Positions 54,068 to 64,000 of a DNA stretch of 64,000 nucleotides are shown here, one piece after another. The notes under the pieces were generated by a model. It was not told the origin of the DNA and ran no database searches. It saw only the letters and a program-made list of their open reading frames with translations. This DNA is from Nocardia altamirensis NBRC 108246 (GTDB lineage: Bacteria > Actinomycetota > Actinomycetes > Mycobacteriales > Mycobacteriaceae), in assembly GCF_001612685.1 (NCBI RefSeq), contig NZ_BDAY01000055.1, positions 1-64,000 on the forward strand, in the 5' to 3' direction. Both the position numbers and the translations under genes were made by a program. Position 1 is the stretch's first letter. The number at the start of each line of letters is the position of its first letter.

Positions 54068-56716
54068 TCACTGTGCCTCCTGCTGCTCCTGCTGTTCGAT
54101 GACCCGCTTCTTGGCGCGCCGGTACCGGTTGACCCGCCGCCGGGTGTTCGGATCGAACCCCTCGTCGGCCGGGTCGGGCTGCCCGCGGAACCGGCGCCAC
54201 AGGCGGCGTCCGGCCAGCAGGAACAGCAGCACTCCGGCACATGCCGTAATTATTGCCAAGACCTGACCATAGGCGTTGGAACGCACCGATACCTGCGTGG
54301 CATTACCCAGCGGGATGCCATCGGGTGTGGTAAGCGAGATCGGAATGATGAAGGTTTCGCTGTCGCGCACCTCGGTCGGAATCTGGAACGAGCGCTTGCC
54401 TTTCGGCGGCAGGTCTTGCACGCCGAGGTCTTCGATCTTCACCGCCGCAGGCACCTCGATCTTGATCCTGACCTGGACGGACACCGGCAGATCGTTCTGC
54501 GCGACCAGCAGCAGCGGGCTCTGTTCGGATGCGAGGGTGTACACGCCGCCCGGCGGCAGCACTGTCACCGAGTGATAGATCTTGTCCAACGTCCGAGTGG
54601 ACTGGTCGATCCTGCGCTGCGCGAAGGTGTTCGCCTGCGACGCGTCGCCTGCCCGCCGATCGGACAGGCTCAGCGTCCGGATCAGATCGTCGCGCAAGGG
54701 ATTCAGGAACTGGCCCGGCTTGAGCTGGGCTTCCGGCACGTCGATCAGTGCGCGCATCAGCTCACTGATCCGCCTGGCCTGGTCGCGCACCGGATCGAAA
54801 AACCGGTCGGGGACCGCGTCTTTGGCGGCCTGCGGCAGGTAGTCCAGTTCGTACGGCTGCGGGTCCGGCGGCTGCTCGATCAGCTCCTTGAACGGGCGCG
54901 GCGCGGCCAGATTGCTGCGCACCAGCAGCTCCAGCTGGCGTAACAGGGTGGTCGCCTCGTCCCGGTTGGCGCTCCACTGCTGCGGTGGGACGAGCAGTAG
55001 CGAGCGCGGCTGGTCGGGCTGCGGATTGAGCGCCGACCACGACATTGCGCCGAGTGCGTCCTGTAAACGGGCGGTGCGGGAATCAATGGTGACGTCGTAG
55101 CGCACCTTGGCCGGGGTGAACGAGGGGGTCGGCGGGTTCGAGCCGACCGCGGCCAGTGCGGTCGCCGACCAGATGTCGAATGTCGCCGCATGCAGCGCCG
55201 GGTCGGCAGGCGGATTCCCGTTCGGCGGAACCGGATTCGCGGGCGGCACCGGCTCGGCAGGCGGTGGTGCGGCCGCGGTGATCGCGGGCAGCCTGACCAC
55301 GGGTGGGGCCGCGGGCTCGCTCTGCGAGATCTGGTTCACCGTGGTCTGGGCCCGGCCCCTGGTGGTCGAGGTCGGCCGCACCGCTTCGGACGTGCCCGCC
55401 TTGCCCTCCTCGGCGACCGCGGTGTCGGCAAGCACGGCAGTGCTCAAACCATGGCTGCGCAACAACGTTCCCGCGCCGCCGTCGATGCTGCCCGAATCCG
55501 GCAGGCTCACCCCGCGCACCGACTTGGTGGTCAGGATCGTATCGATGAGCTCTGCCGGTGCGTTGATCGCCCTCGCCGACAAGTCGGGGTCGTTCACGGC
55601 CGCCAGCGCATCGAGGTCGACCTGTCCGAACGGCAACGCCACGGTGCACATTGATGCGGCGAGGGTGCGCAATCGGTCCAGCCAACTCTTCGCCTGCGCG
55701 CCACCGGTGCCGTCCCTGATCGCGCCGCCAGGATCGGACGGGCTGGCCAGCACGCGATAGCCCTTGGTCATCGCCTGCGCCGTGAGCAGCAGGTCGGGGT
55801 CGATCGCGAGACACACCGAGGAGGCGAGGGTCCGGTCGCGGCCCGGCGCCGGGCCGACCACGGTCTCCACTGCCCCGAGGAGTTCGTCGAGGCGGCCACC
55901 CTTGTCGAGTTGCTTGGCCAGCTCGTCGTCGGTGAGTTCGATCTTGCCGTCCACCGAGCCAGCGACGCCGGCCACCACGCGTGGTCGGTCGGCCAGCGGC
56001 CACAGCAGTGTCGTCGGCACCGGTGCGCCCGCGGGCATGGGTACCGCGGCGCTGGCGTCCGCGGAGTTCGACGTCGGCGGCAGGCCGAGCACCGGCAACA
56101 GGAACCGGGCATCGTCGAGCCTGGACTCGACGCCATAGTCGGGCTTCCCGTTCACGTTCAACAACAGCGGGTACACGCCGGGTTCGTTGATGGCCAGCGA
56201 GGTACTCGACCCACTGCCCTGGCGCAGCGGGATGCGCATACTGAACTGCTTGCGCTCGAACGGTTTCAGTTCGGTCGCGATGGCCTGGAACGGCGCCTGC
56301 AGGTCGTAGCTGTTCTCTTCGAGCTGCAGCGTCGCGCGCAGGTTGCTCGGCGTGGTGATCGCGGCCGCGCGCTGCATCCGGACCCGGATGTTCTCCACCA
56401 CGCGATCGCCGATATTGGTGAGCGTGCCCGCCACCGTCAGCACCGGATCGCTGGTCGTCGTCACCGCCGTCGGTGTCACCGAATCCAGCGTCAGCTTCAC
56501 GAACTTCTTGGCCCCGTCGGACTGCGCAGTCGCGGCGGGCGCGAGCACCGTCGGCACGGTCGCCGCCGTGCCGAGGGCGATCATGGCCACGGCAATGACG
56601 CGGGACAGTATGCTCCGCTGCCACCGCCGGTCCCGTCGCTGAGGGCGCGGGCCAACCCATCGCCCGGCTACCACCCCCCGCGGAATCGCTGCGCGATGCC
56701 GAGAAGTTTGGGTCAT
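54068..56716 (-). CDS. DUF6049 secreted/membrane protein (Rv3909-like)
   Basis: This 882-residue protein has an N-terminal signal or anchor (about residues 35-65), a large external region with immunoglobulin-like parts (TLTNIGDRVVENIRVRMQ) and low-complexity Pro/Ala segments. A C-terminal helix (VLAIITACAGVLLFLLAG) precedes a basic, Gln-rich cytoplasmic tail. The function is unknown; the gene always neighbours murJ in mycolata, which suggests a role in envelope building. ATG 56716 overlaps the stop of the Nudix gene by ATGA; a longer upstream frame is antisense-free but not conserved. Confidence 0.85.
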   Translation of the reverse strand: MTQTSRHRAAIPRGVVAGRWVGPRPQRRDRRWQRSILSRVIAVAMIALGTAATVPTVLAPAATAQSDGAKKFVKLTLDSVTPTAVTTTSDPVLTVAGTLTNIGDRVVENIRVRMQRAAAITTPSNLRATLQLEENSYDLQAPFQAIATELKPFERKQFSMRIPLRQGSGSSTSLAINEPGVYPLLLNVNGKPDYGVESRLDDARFLLPVLGLPPTSNSADASAAVPMPAGAPVPTTLLWPLADRPRVVAGVAGSVDGKIELTDDELAKQLDKGGRLDELLGAVETVVGPAPGRDRTLASSVCLAIDPDLLLTAQAMTKGYRVLASPSDPGGAIRDGTGGAQAKSWLDRLRTLAASMCTVALPFGQVDLDALAAVNDPDLSARAINAPAELIDTILTTKSVRGVSLPDSGSIDGGAGTLLRSHGLSTAVLADTAVAEEGKAGTSEAVRPTSTTRGRAQTTVNQISQSEPAAPPVVRLPAITAAAPPPAEPVPPANPVPPNGNPPADPALHAATFDIWSATALAAVGSNPPTPSFTPAKVRYDVTIDSRTARLQDALGAMSWSALNPQPDQPRSLLLVPPQQWSANRDEATTLLRQLELLVRSNLAAPRPFKELIEQPPDPQPYELDYLPQAAKDAVPDRFFDPVRDQARRISELMRALIDVPEAQLKPGQFLNPLRDDLIRTLSLSDRRAGDASQANTFAQRRIDQSTRTLDKIYHSVTVLPPGGVYTLASEQSPLLLVAQNDLPVSVQVRIKIEVPAAVKIEDLGVQDLPPKGKRSFQIPTEVRDSETFIIPISLTTPDGIPLGNATQVSVRSNAYGQVLAIITACAGVLLFLLAGRRLWRRFRGQPDPADEGFDPNTRRRVNRYRRAKKRVIEQQEQQEAQ

Positions 56717-57252
56717 CGCTTGCCGGTCTCCATCCGGTCGATCAGTTTGTTGGCCACTTCGGCCAGGCGCCGCTCGTCCGCGTATGCCAGTCGGGAATTC
56801 AACTCGCTCAACGGGACCCACGCCACCTGGGTGACTTCCACGTCGGCGTCGGACAATTCGCCGCCGGCGAAACGCAACAGATAGTGATGCACGGTTTTGT
56901 GTACCCGCCGGCCGTCGGTGACGAACCAGTAATCGATGCTGCCGAGCTCTGCCACCACGACGCCGCTGATGCCGGTCTCCTCCGCCACCTCACGGATCGC
57001 GGTTTGCTCGGCCGTCTCACCCTCTTCGATATGGCCCTTCGGCAGCGACCACAACAGCCGCCCACGCCGATCCGTTCGCCCGATCAGTGCCGCGCTTCGC
57101 TGCTCCCGCGGACCGTCCAAGCCGTCCACGACCAGCCCGCCGGCTGAGGTTTCCCGCACCGTGCGCATGCGCGGTTTCGCCGCGTTGGCGGTCGAACCGC
57201 GGCGCCGAGGCTGGCGGCGTCGACTGTTCGCACGATCGGCCGGAGACACCAA
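56713..57252 (-). CDS. mutT4: Nudix hydrolase (MutT4-like)
   Basis: This 179-residue Nudix protein cleaves nucleoside-diphosphate-linked compounds. The Nudix box is complete: Gly73-x5-Glu79-x7-Arg87-Glu88-x2-Glu91-Glu92-x-Gly94. It begins with a basic Arg-rich stretch of about 30 residues. The position before the DUF6049 and murJ genes is that of Rv3908. The true substrate is unknown; repair of oxidised nucleotides is the family suggestion. It is divergent from pcnA across 247 bp without another gene. Confidence 0.88.
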   Translation of the reverse strand: MVSPADRANSRRRQPRRRGSTANAAKPRMRTVRETSAGGLVVDGLDGPREQRSAALIGRTDRRGRLLWSLPKGHIEEGETAEQTAIREVAEETGISGVVVAELGSIDYWFVTDGRRVHKTVHHYLLRFAGGELSDADVEVTQVAWVPLSELNSRLAYADERRLAEVANKLIDRMETGKR

Positions 57253-57499
57253 GCAATCCTACTGTGCTGATAATTGGCCGCGTGGCCGCGGCCGCGAACG
57301 GCGCTCGCAGAACTCGCGCGTGGTGATTGCGTTGGCAGGGCAACGTCACAACCGGCTGTGTGCGCTGGATTACTGTTGCCGCTGAGGTGGCCGCGGACGT
57401 GCTTGTAAGGACTCGCGTGGTGGACAGCGTCGGCAGAAAGTTGTCGCCTGTTGTGTGCGCTGGGAAATGGGTTGGGTGGGCTCGGTAAGCTGCTGATTC

Positions 57500-58960
<1,461 letters not shown>

Positions 58961-59032
58961 TCCACCCTGTCGCCTCCTGCCGACCCACCCCGTCGACGCC
59001 AACCGCCGCAGGCCCCGGTGTGCTTAGCAGGC

Positions 59033-59848
59033 TCAGAAGACGATCAGCCTGGTCCCGGTGACGATCGCGGAGCGGATCTGCGCCAGATCGAACGACCCGG
59101 TGATCTCGGGCAGCTCCACCCGGAAGCGCACCAGGTCGCCGTCGCGGGTGGCGTGCACGATGCGCGCCTGATTCGGCAGCTGTTCCAGCAGCAGCGCGGG
59201 TGTGCGGATCATCCGCCGCGGCATCCGCAGCCCCAACCAGCTGACTCGGTGCAGGTGGACGGTGACCTGGTTGTCCGTCACGGAGGCGTCGACGAGAGCG
59301 GTCAGCAGTCGCCGCCGGTGTTCGGCCCGGATGAGTCCACTCGCATCGATGCTGAGTGCCCAGTCCAGCGGCTGGGTGTTGAGCCACCCGACGAGCGCCG
59401 CGGTGGTCACCGTGCCGTCGAGGTCGAGCTGGGTGGTCCGCACCTTCGTCGGCATGCCGGGGATCAGCCGGACGCCGTGCGCGATCACGGTGACGGCCTC
59501 GATCGGGTGATCGTCCCAGCGCAGCCTGGACAGCACCGTCTTGGTCTGGAAGTGGGCGCCGCGCCTGCGCACCTTGAGCACCTGCAGGGTGGCGTGCAGG
59601 TCGTGCCCGAGCAGGGTGGCGGTGACTTCCTGCCCGCCGAAGCGGCTGAGAATGCCTTCGCTGAGCACGGTCATCAGGACGTCAGGCACCAGCGCCGTTG
59701 CGGCACCAGCGCCGAGATCGGCGACCGGATCGACCCAGGAGGTGGTGACCGAGATCCACTGCTCCAGCCAGGACTGGTCGAAAAGGCGCTTGCCGAGATC
59801 GACGGCCCGCAACGGCGACCAGGACTTCGGATCGAAATACGTGGCCAT
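59033..59848 (-). CDS. Conserved hypothetical protein
   Basis: This 271-residue protein is not one I recognise with confidence. It is soluble, begins MATYFDPKSWSPLRAVDLGK, and its middle and C-terminal parts are beta-rich (ATLLGHDLHATLQVLKV, TTQLDLDGTVTTAALVGWL, NQVTVHLHRVSWLGLRMPRR). The alternation of short strands loosely recalls lipid-binding proteins such as DUF2993, without a signal peptide. It converges on pcnA and is divergent from pxpA. The ATG at 59848 is chosen because the residues before it are not conserved-looking. Confidence 0.6.
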   Translation of the reverse strand: MATYFDPKSWSPLRAVDLGKRLFDQSWLEQWISVTTSWVDPVADLGAGAATALVPDVLMTVLSEGILSRFGGQEVTATLLGHDLHATLQVLKVRRRGAHFQTKTVLSRLRWDDHPIEAVTVIAHGVRLIPGMPTKVRTTQLDLDGTVTTAALVGWLNTQPLDWALSIDASGLIRAEHRRRLLTALVDASVTDNQVTVHLHRVSWLGLRMPRRMIRTPALLLEQLPNQARIVHATRDGDLVRFRVELPEITGSFDLAQIRSAIVTGTRLIVF

Positions 59849-60064
59849 GATTGGTCCGAGCGTACTTGCCGACACCGGCCTCGACCATCGCGCTGTGACC
59901 CAGGTCGCCGGATCTCCGGCCATCGCATACCGGGGTGAACCGGGGCGGATGTTTGCCGGTGAGCTGCGGATACTTCGCTACGTATCGGGCATTCTTGCTT
60001 GTGGAAGGTCGTCGGAACCAGAATCAGGAGTCTGTCTCCGATACAACTCCACGGAAGGGTGCAT

Positions 60065-60820
60065 ATGCCGCTGGATCTGAACAGCGATCTCGGCGAGGGC
60101 TTCGGTCCGTGGACGATGGGCGACGACGCGGCGATGCTCGACATCGTCACGAGCGCCAACATCGCCTGCGGGTTCCACGCTGGTGACCCCTCGATCATGC
60201 GCAGGGCCTGCGCGCTTGCCGTCGAGAAGGGCGTGCGGATCGGGGCGCATGTCGGCTACCGGGACCTGGCCGGCTTCGGCCGCCGCGACATCGTGATGGA
60301 TCCGGCCGAACTGCGTGATGAGGTGCTGTATCAGATCGGCAGTCTCGACGCGTTCGCCAAGGCGGCGGGCGATCGGGTTCGCTATGTGAAACCCCATGGT
60401 GCGCTCTACCATTCGGCGTCGCGTGAGCGCAGGTTCGCGGACGCGGTGCTGGCCGCGCTTGCCGAGTACGACCCGAGCCTGGCGCTGCTCGGCCCTGCCG
60501 GGAGCGAGTTGGCACACGCGGCCGAGGCCGCCGCCGTGCGGTTCGTCGGTGAGGGTTTCGCCGACCGTGCCTATACGCCGAGCGGCACCCTCGCCGCGCG
60601 CGGCCTGCCCGGCGCGGTGCTGCACACCGACGAGGCTGTCGCGCAGGCGGTTTCGATCGCCGTCTCGGGCAAGGCGCGGGCGGTCGACGGATCGGGCGAG
60701 GTAGCGGTGCAGGCTGCGAGCATCTGCGTGCACGGCGATACTCCGGCCGCGGTCGAGATGGCGCGGCGCATCCGCAGCAGCTTGGACGAGGCCGGGGTGC
60801 CGGTCGCACCGTTCTGTTGA
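60065..60820 (+). CDS. pxpA: 5-oxoprolinase subunit A (LamB/YcsF family)
   Basis: PxpA acts with PxpB and PxpC to hydrolyse 5-oxoproline to glutamate with ATP. This 251-residue protein begins MPLDLNSDLGEGFGPW and has the family core TSANIACGFHAGDPSIM, GAHVGYRDLAGFGRR and VKPHGALYHSA. The catalytic set of His and Asp residues is present in these motifs. ATG 60065 is preceded by GGAAGG. The next gene, pxpB, starts at the stop codon. Confidence 0.93.
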   Translation: MPLDLNSDLGEGFGPWTMGDDAAMLDIVTSANIACGFHAGDPSIMRRACALAVEKGVRIGAHVGYRDLAGFGRRDIVMDPAELRDEVLYQIGSLDAFAKAAGDRVRYVKPHGALYHSASRERRFADAVLAALAEYDPSLALLGPAGSELAHAAEAAAVRFVGEGFADRAYTPSGTLAARGLPGAVLHTDEAVAQAVSIAVSGKARAVDGSGEVAVQAASICVHGDTPAAVEMARRIRSSLDEAGVPVAPFC

Positions 60821-61539
60821 GTAGTGAGTCTGTCGCGGTGACCGAGGGGTCCGAGAAAGCCGACCCGGATCGGTTGATCCGGGCGGCAGGTGATCGCGCA
60901 CTGCTGGTGACGCCATTGGGGCGAGCGGAAGTCGCCGAGCTGGTCGACGCCATGCGGGCGCACCCGCTTGGCGGCGTGGAAGACGTGCTGCCTGCGGCGG
61001 AAACCGTGCTCGTCACGCTACTTTCGGCCGAGCACGCGGAATCGGTGCGCCGCGCACTCGTGACGCTGCTGCCCGCGGTGCAAGAGTCTGCGGCAGTGGC
61101 GAATTCGGGCAGTGTTTCCCGTGGAACATTGTCGGACAACGATTCTCCGGACGACCCGCTCGTCATTCCGGTCCACTACGACGGCGCCGATCTCGCGGAG
61201 GTCGCCGGGCTGCTCGGGATGAGTGCCGCCGACGTCGTCGCGACGCACACCGGCACGGTGTGGCGGTGTGCGTTCGTCGGATTCGCCCCCGGCTTCGGCT
61301 ACCTGGCTTCCCCGGACGACCGATTGACCGTGCCGCGAAGGCCGCAGTCGCGCACCACGATTCCCGCGGGCGCGGTCGCCCTGGCCGGTGGCTACACAGC
61401 GGTGTATCCGCGCGGCACGCCAGGCGGCTGGCATCTCATCGGCAGGACGGAGCTGACGATGTGGGATGTGGACCGGGATCCGCCCGCCCTGATCCACGCG
61501 GGCGGCTTCGTCCGGTTCGTCGACGCCGATCGATCCTGA
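60817..61539 (+). CDS. pxpB: 5-oxoprolinase subunit B (KipI family)
   Basis: This 240-residue PxpB/KipI-family protein has the N-terminal ferredoxin-like part (AAGDRALLVTPLG, HPLGGVEDVLPAAETVLV) and the cyclophilin-like C-terminal part (FVGFAPGFGYLASPDDRLTVPRR, GGYTAVYPRGTPGGWHLIGRT). TTG 60817 overlaps the pxpA stop (TTGA); GTG 60838 is an alternative start. A subunit C gene (pxpC), which normally follows, is missing: the next gene converges six bases later. The linker is encoded by a parS-like sequence. Confidence 0.92.
   Translation: MSSESVAVTEGSEKADPDRLIRAAGDRALLVTPLGRAEVAELVDAMRAHPLGGVEDVLPAAETVLVTLLSAEHAESVRRALVTLLPAVQESAAVANSGSVSRGTLSDNDSPDDPLVIPVHYDGADLAEVAGLLGMSAADVVATHTGTVWRCAFVGFAPGFGYLASPDDRLTVPRRPQSRTTIPAGAVALAGGYTAVYPRGTPGGWHLIGRTELTMWDVDRDPPALIHAGGFVRFVDADRS
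61113..61128. promoter_or_regulatory. parS-like site inside pxpB
   Basis: TGTTTCCCGTGGAACA keeps the outer arms and has CCCGTG at the centre, the complement of the CACGGG type. It matches consensus at 14 of 16 positions. Confidence 0.5.
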
Positions 61540-61545
61540 ACCGGC

Positions 61546-63114
61546 TCAGTTCGGCGAATCCAGCTCGGTGTGCATGAGATACACGTTGTAGCTGTCCCAG
61601 GCCGACAGGGTGTAGTACAGATCCTTGCTGGTCGACCACGGATGGATGAACCCACCATAGGACTTCGGGTAGTCGCTGGTGGAGAGCAACGGCACCGGCT
61701 CGGTCCACTCGCCCTGCGGGCTCGCCGCAGTGCGCAGCACGATCTCGCCACGGCCTGGATCGAGATACACCAGCTGCCACCGATCGCTCTCGTGGTCGTA
61801 CCGCACCGAGATCTCGCTGGCCAGACCGAGAACCAAGGGGGTGGCCTGGTTTTCCGCCGCCGGCGCCCAGCTGCCACCCACCCAGTATTGATAGGCCGAC
61901 TTGTTGAGCACGTGACCTTTCGGCACCCTGGCCAGCCCGATCACGCCGATCCGGCCGTTGGGCGTGCCGAACATATAGACGTACTCCCCCTGCGGCACCA
62001 TTGCGGCCACCTGGAATCGGCCGACCCCGAAGAGGTTGTCCCACTTGGCATGCTGGTCCTTGGTCCAGGTGCGCCCGTTGTCGTCGGAGTAGGCGAGGCC
62101 GCCGTAGTTGTTCCACCACATGCCGGGGATGCGTTCCCATCGTTTCACCGACATGTAGCTCAGGTACTGGCGGTCGCCGAGGGCGAATCCCGAGGTCGGG
62201 ATGGTGGTGGTTTCCCAGTTCTTGATCTTCCGGCTGCTCAGGATCTCGGCGGCGTGGCAGCTGCTGTCCTGCACCATGGTGTCCAGCGAAAGCCCGTCGG
62301 ACAGTTCGCGATCGGTGCTGTAGCCGAGCACGTTGCTGCGCCAGTCCTGGTCGTCGCTGCCCATCCCGCCCGCCTGCCAACCCTTCCCGAAGGTGTCGCC
62401 GAAGACCATGGCGATCTCACCGGGCTTGGTTTCCCACATCACGCCGAGGTCGGTGCCGTCCACCTGCCAGCGCAGGTCGGTGCGATTCTGCGAGCCGTGC
62501 CCGGTCACCTGGCCGACCAGTTCGGTGGTTGCGACGCGCGGCGCGGCGACCGCTGCGACGCGCGGACCCGGCTCGATCGGGTGCACCACGGTGGGCGGTG
62601 CAGGCGGCGCCGCTTCAGCGGCGTCGCCAGGCACCGGGATCGGGATGGGTTCGATCTCCGGTTTGATCGCGATCCGCGGCAGGGCAAGCGGCGCAGGGGA
62701 ACTCGGTTGCGCTCCGGCGCCGTTCTCGGGGAGTCGGCGTGGATCGGCATCCGCCGCCGCAGGTTTCGCGATGTCGCGGACCTCGGGGCACGGGGTGTGG
62801 CATGGGTCGAGCGGCAACCGCGGCGGATCGATCCGCGTTTCGTGCCGCGGCGGGTCGGGCACCGGGACGTGGGTGAGTTCGGGAATCGGCACCGGGATGT
62901 CGAGTTGTTCGGGCAGCGTCACCGGAGGCGGCGGTGGCAGTGCCGGATCGGGTGTCCGGTCGCGCGGGTCGAAACCGATTTCGCCGCAACTGTTCACCGG
63001 CGCGGGCGCCCACGGGAGCGGACCGGCCTGCGCGGGTGGGACGGGCAGGATGAGCAGTAGTGCACCGACCAGCATCGGTGCCAAGGGCGCGGTGACTCCG
63101 GATCGACGCGGCAC
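61546..63114 (-). CDS. Secreted DUF4185 protein
   Basis: This 522-residue protein has a signal peptide (LAPMLVGALLLILPVPPAQA), a Pro-rich segment of about 150 residues, and a C-terminal domain of about 330 residues of the DUF4185 type. That domain has beta-propeller-like repeats, GDTFGKGWQAGGMGSDDQDWRSNVLGYS, WWNNYGGLAYSDDNGRTWTKD and FGTPNGRIGVIGLARV. DUF4185 proteins are common in mycolata and their function is unknown; the fold recalls glycosidase-like propellers. The GTG at 63114 gives the best signal peptide; longer frames exist. Confidence 0.75.
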   Translation of the reverse strand: MPRRSGVTAPLAPMLVGALLLILPVPPAQAGPLPWAPAPVNSCGEIGFDPRDRTPDPALPPPPPVTLPEQLDIPVPIPELTHVPVPDPPRHETRIDPPRLPLDPCHTPCPEVRDIAKPAAADADPRRLPENGAGAQPSSPAPLALPRIAIKPEIEPIPIPVPGDAAEAAPPAPPTVVHPIEPGPRVAAVAAPRVATTELVGQVTGHGSQNRTDLRWQVDGTDLGVMWETKPGEIAMVFGDTFGKGWQAGGMGSDDQDWRSNVLGYSTDRELSDGLSLDTMVQDSSCHAAEILSSRKIKNWETTTIPTSGFALGDRQYLSYMSVKRWERIPGMWWNNYGGLAYSDDNGRTWTKDQHAKWDNLFGVGRFQVAAMVPQGEYVYMFGTPNGRIGVIGLARVPKGHVLNKSAYQYWVGGSWAPAAENQATPLVLGLASEISVRYDHESDRWQLVYLDPGRGEIVLRTAASPQGEWTEPVPLLSTSDYPKSYGGFIHPWSTSKDLYYTLSAWDSYNVYLMHTELDSPN

Positions 63115-63361
63115 GGACAGGGGGCTACTCGGCGATCCCGGCCAACGGACACGACCGGGTTCCCCACCCGGGTAGTAGCTTTCGCACCGCGTGTCGCACT
63201 GGAAAAGCCATGTCGCGTTGACTCCCTTTCGATTCGGGGCGAGGCGACAACAACGTACCTGACCAGCGAGAACGAATGAGGGACCTCGCGTCGTCGGCGC
63301 TGTCGGCACGGAATGCCGCGCGAAGGGGAACCGAACTGCGCTGGCGTGCGTCCAATCTCAC

Positions 63362-63910
63362 ATGGACGAGATCGAGTACGTGTTCGGCACGGGTGACGGC
63401 ACGGTGCACGTCTGGACCAGCGAGGCGGATCTGAATCTGACCGGATCGGGGGCGCCCGACGCGGTGCAGCTCGACTTCGATGGCGACGGTCTCGTCGACG
63501 ACGCCCTCTGGGATACCGGAGGTGTCGGTCTCGCCGACGTGGCAGCCCTGGATCTGGACGACGACAACGTCCTCGATCATTTCTATACCGACCCCAGCGG
63601 TAACGGCACCTGGAACCACCACATCACCGGCACCTCGGCCGACGCCTTCAGCGAACCCCTGAACTGGATCGTGCGCGCCGACCACGCCGCGGCCACCGAG
63701 CACGCGCCCCCACCCGAAGCCCTTGCCCCGGAGCCGGATCGACTACTCGACCAGCCCGGCAGTGCCGACGATCAACTGCAGGAGCCCGACGACCCCGCCT
63801 CGATGTCCGACCCGTCGCCGGGCAAACACACAGACCTGCCCGAATACCTCTTGGCGCACTGGATGAACCGCGCAGGACGCGATATCGACGACCGTCCGAT
63901 CACCGCCTGA
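63362..63910 (+). CDS. Asp-rich hypothetical protein
   Basis: This 182-residue protein has two Asp-rich turns, FDGDGLVDDALWDT and DLDDDNVLDHFYTD, that resemble calcium-binding loops of dockerin or FG-GAP type, then a Pro/Asp/Glu-rich tail. It has no signal peptide or membrane helix. I recall similar proteins in Nocardia and Mycobacterium without an assigned function. It is divergent from the DUF4185 gene across 247 bp. Confidence 0.6.
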   Translation: MDEIEYVFGTGDGTVHVWTSEADLNLTGSGAPDAVQLDFDGDGLVDDALWDTGGVGLADVAALDLDDDNVLDHFYTDPSGNGTWNHHITGTSADAFSEPLNWIVRADHAAATEHAPPPEALAPEPDRLLDQPGSADDQLQEPDDPASMSDPSPGKHTDLPEYLLAHWMNRAGRDIDDRPITA

Positions 63911-63939
63911 TCCACACCTTCCGACCTGCGGATGTCGAC

Positions 63940-64000
63940 TCAGCGGCGGCGCGCGATGATGCTGCGTCCGCGGGTGAGGACACCGCGTCCGCGCATGTTG
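63940..64000 (-). CDS. C-terminus of a minus-strand gene (cut by window edge)
   Basis: Reading the minus strand from the right edge gives NMRGRGVLTRGRSIIARRR and a stop at 63940. The basic composition and codon use look coding. The gene cannot be identified from 19 residues. Confidence 0.4.
   Translation of the reverse strand, partial: NMRGRGVLTRGRSIIARRR

Overview
This is a 64-kb, high-GC actinobacterial chromosome segment that contains the replication origin. The order rpmH-rnpA-yidD-yidC-jag-rsmG-parA-parB on one side of dnaA, and dnaN-recF-dciA-gyrB-gyrA-DUF3566-tRNA-Ile-tRNA-Ala-ppiA-crgA-pknB-pknA-pbpA-rodA-pstP on the other, matches the mycolic-acid actinobacteria (the Mycobacterium tuberculosis Rv0004-Rv0018 and Rv3907-Rv3924 blocks). 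Gene content and protein sequences fit Nocardia best; gnd, which sits between dnaN and recF in some relatives, is absent. The window is reversed relative to convention, because dnaA lies on the minus strand.

Layout. 1-7.1 kb: growth and division operon pstP(partial)-rodA-pbpA-pknA-pknB, tightly overlapping and closed by a clear terminator. 7.2-10.2 kb: a CBS protein, separate deaminase and reductase halves resembling RibD, and a PabA/TrpG-type amidotransferase. 10.4-15 kb: crgA, a PH-domain membrane protein, a rhomboid protease, cyclophilin and a DrrAB-type ABC transporter. 15-20.3 kb: a more variable stretch with an acyl-CoA dehydrogenase-like protein, a PPOX protein, DUF1275, an unknown protein and VanZ. 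20.3-27.1 kb: diverged repeats, tRNA-Ala, a 35-residue DLW-39 type protein, tRNA-Ile, a DUF3566 protein, gyrA and gyrB. 27.7-34.1 kb: dciA, recF, dnaN, the 1.05-kb dnaN-dnaA spacer (oriC) and dnaA. 34.7-38.4 kb: rpmH, rnpA, yidD, yidC, jag and rsmG. 38.4-41 kb: a gene-free, repeat-rich stretch carrying six parS-like sites. 41-44 kb: parA, parB and a GNAT-like gene. 44.2-57.3 kb: cwlM, trxA, trxB, an anti-sigma factor, sigM, a giant murJ, a DUF6049 protein and mutT4, all on the minus strand. 57.5-64 kb: pcnA, an unknown gene, pxpA-pxpB, a secreted DUF4185 protein, an Asp-rich protein and the end of one more gene.

The most striking material is non-coding. Inside oriC there is a textbook-like DnaA-trio: TAG repeats, a short GC spacer and two abutting DnaA-box-like 9-mers. 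Next to it is an array of CTCGAG-centred palindromes, each ending in TCCACA, which I do not recognise as a standard origin element. Between rsmG and parA, 2.67 kb without a recognisable gene holds six parS-like sites, most with altered central hexamers, around a 12-copy 17-bp tandem repeat. Two other parS sites sit in the apex of inverted repeats behind genes, one overlaps the rsmG start codon, one lies inside parA and one inside pxpB. Together these look like an unusually elaborate origin and centromere region.
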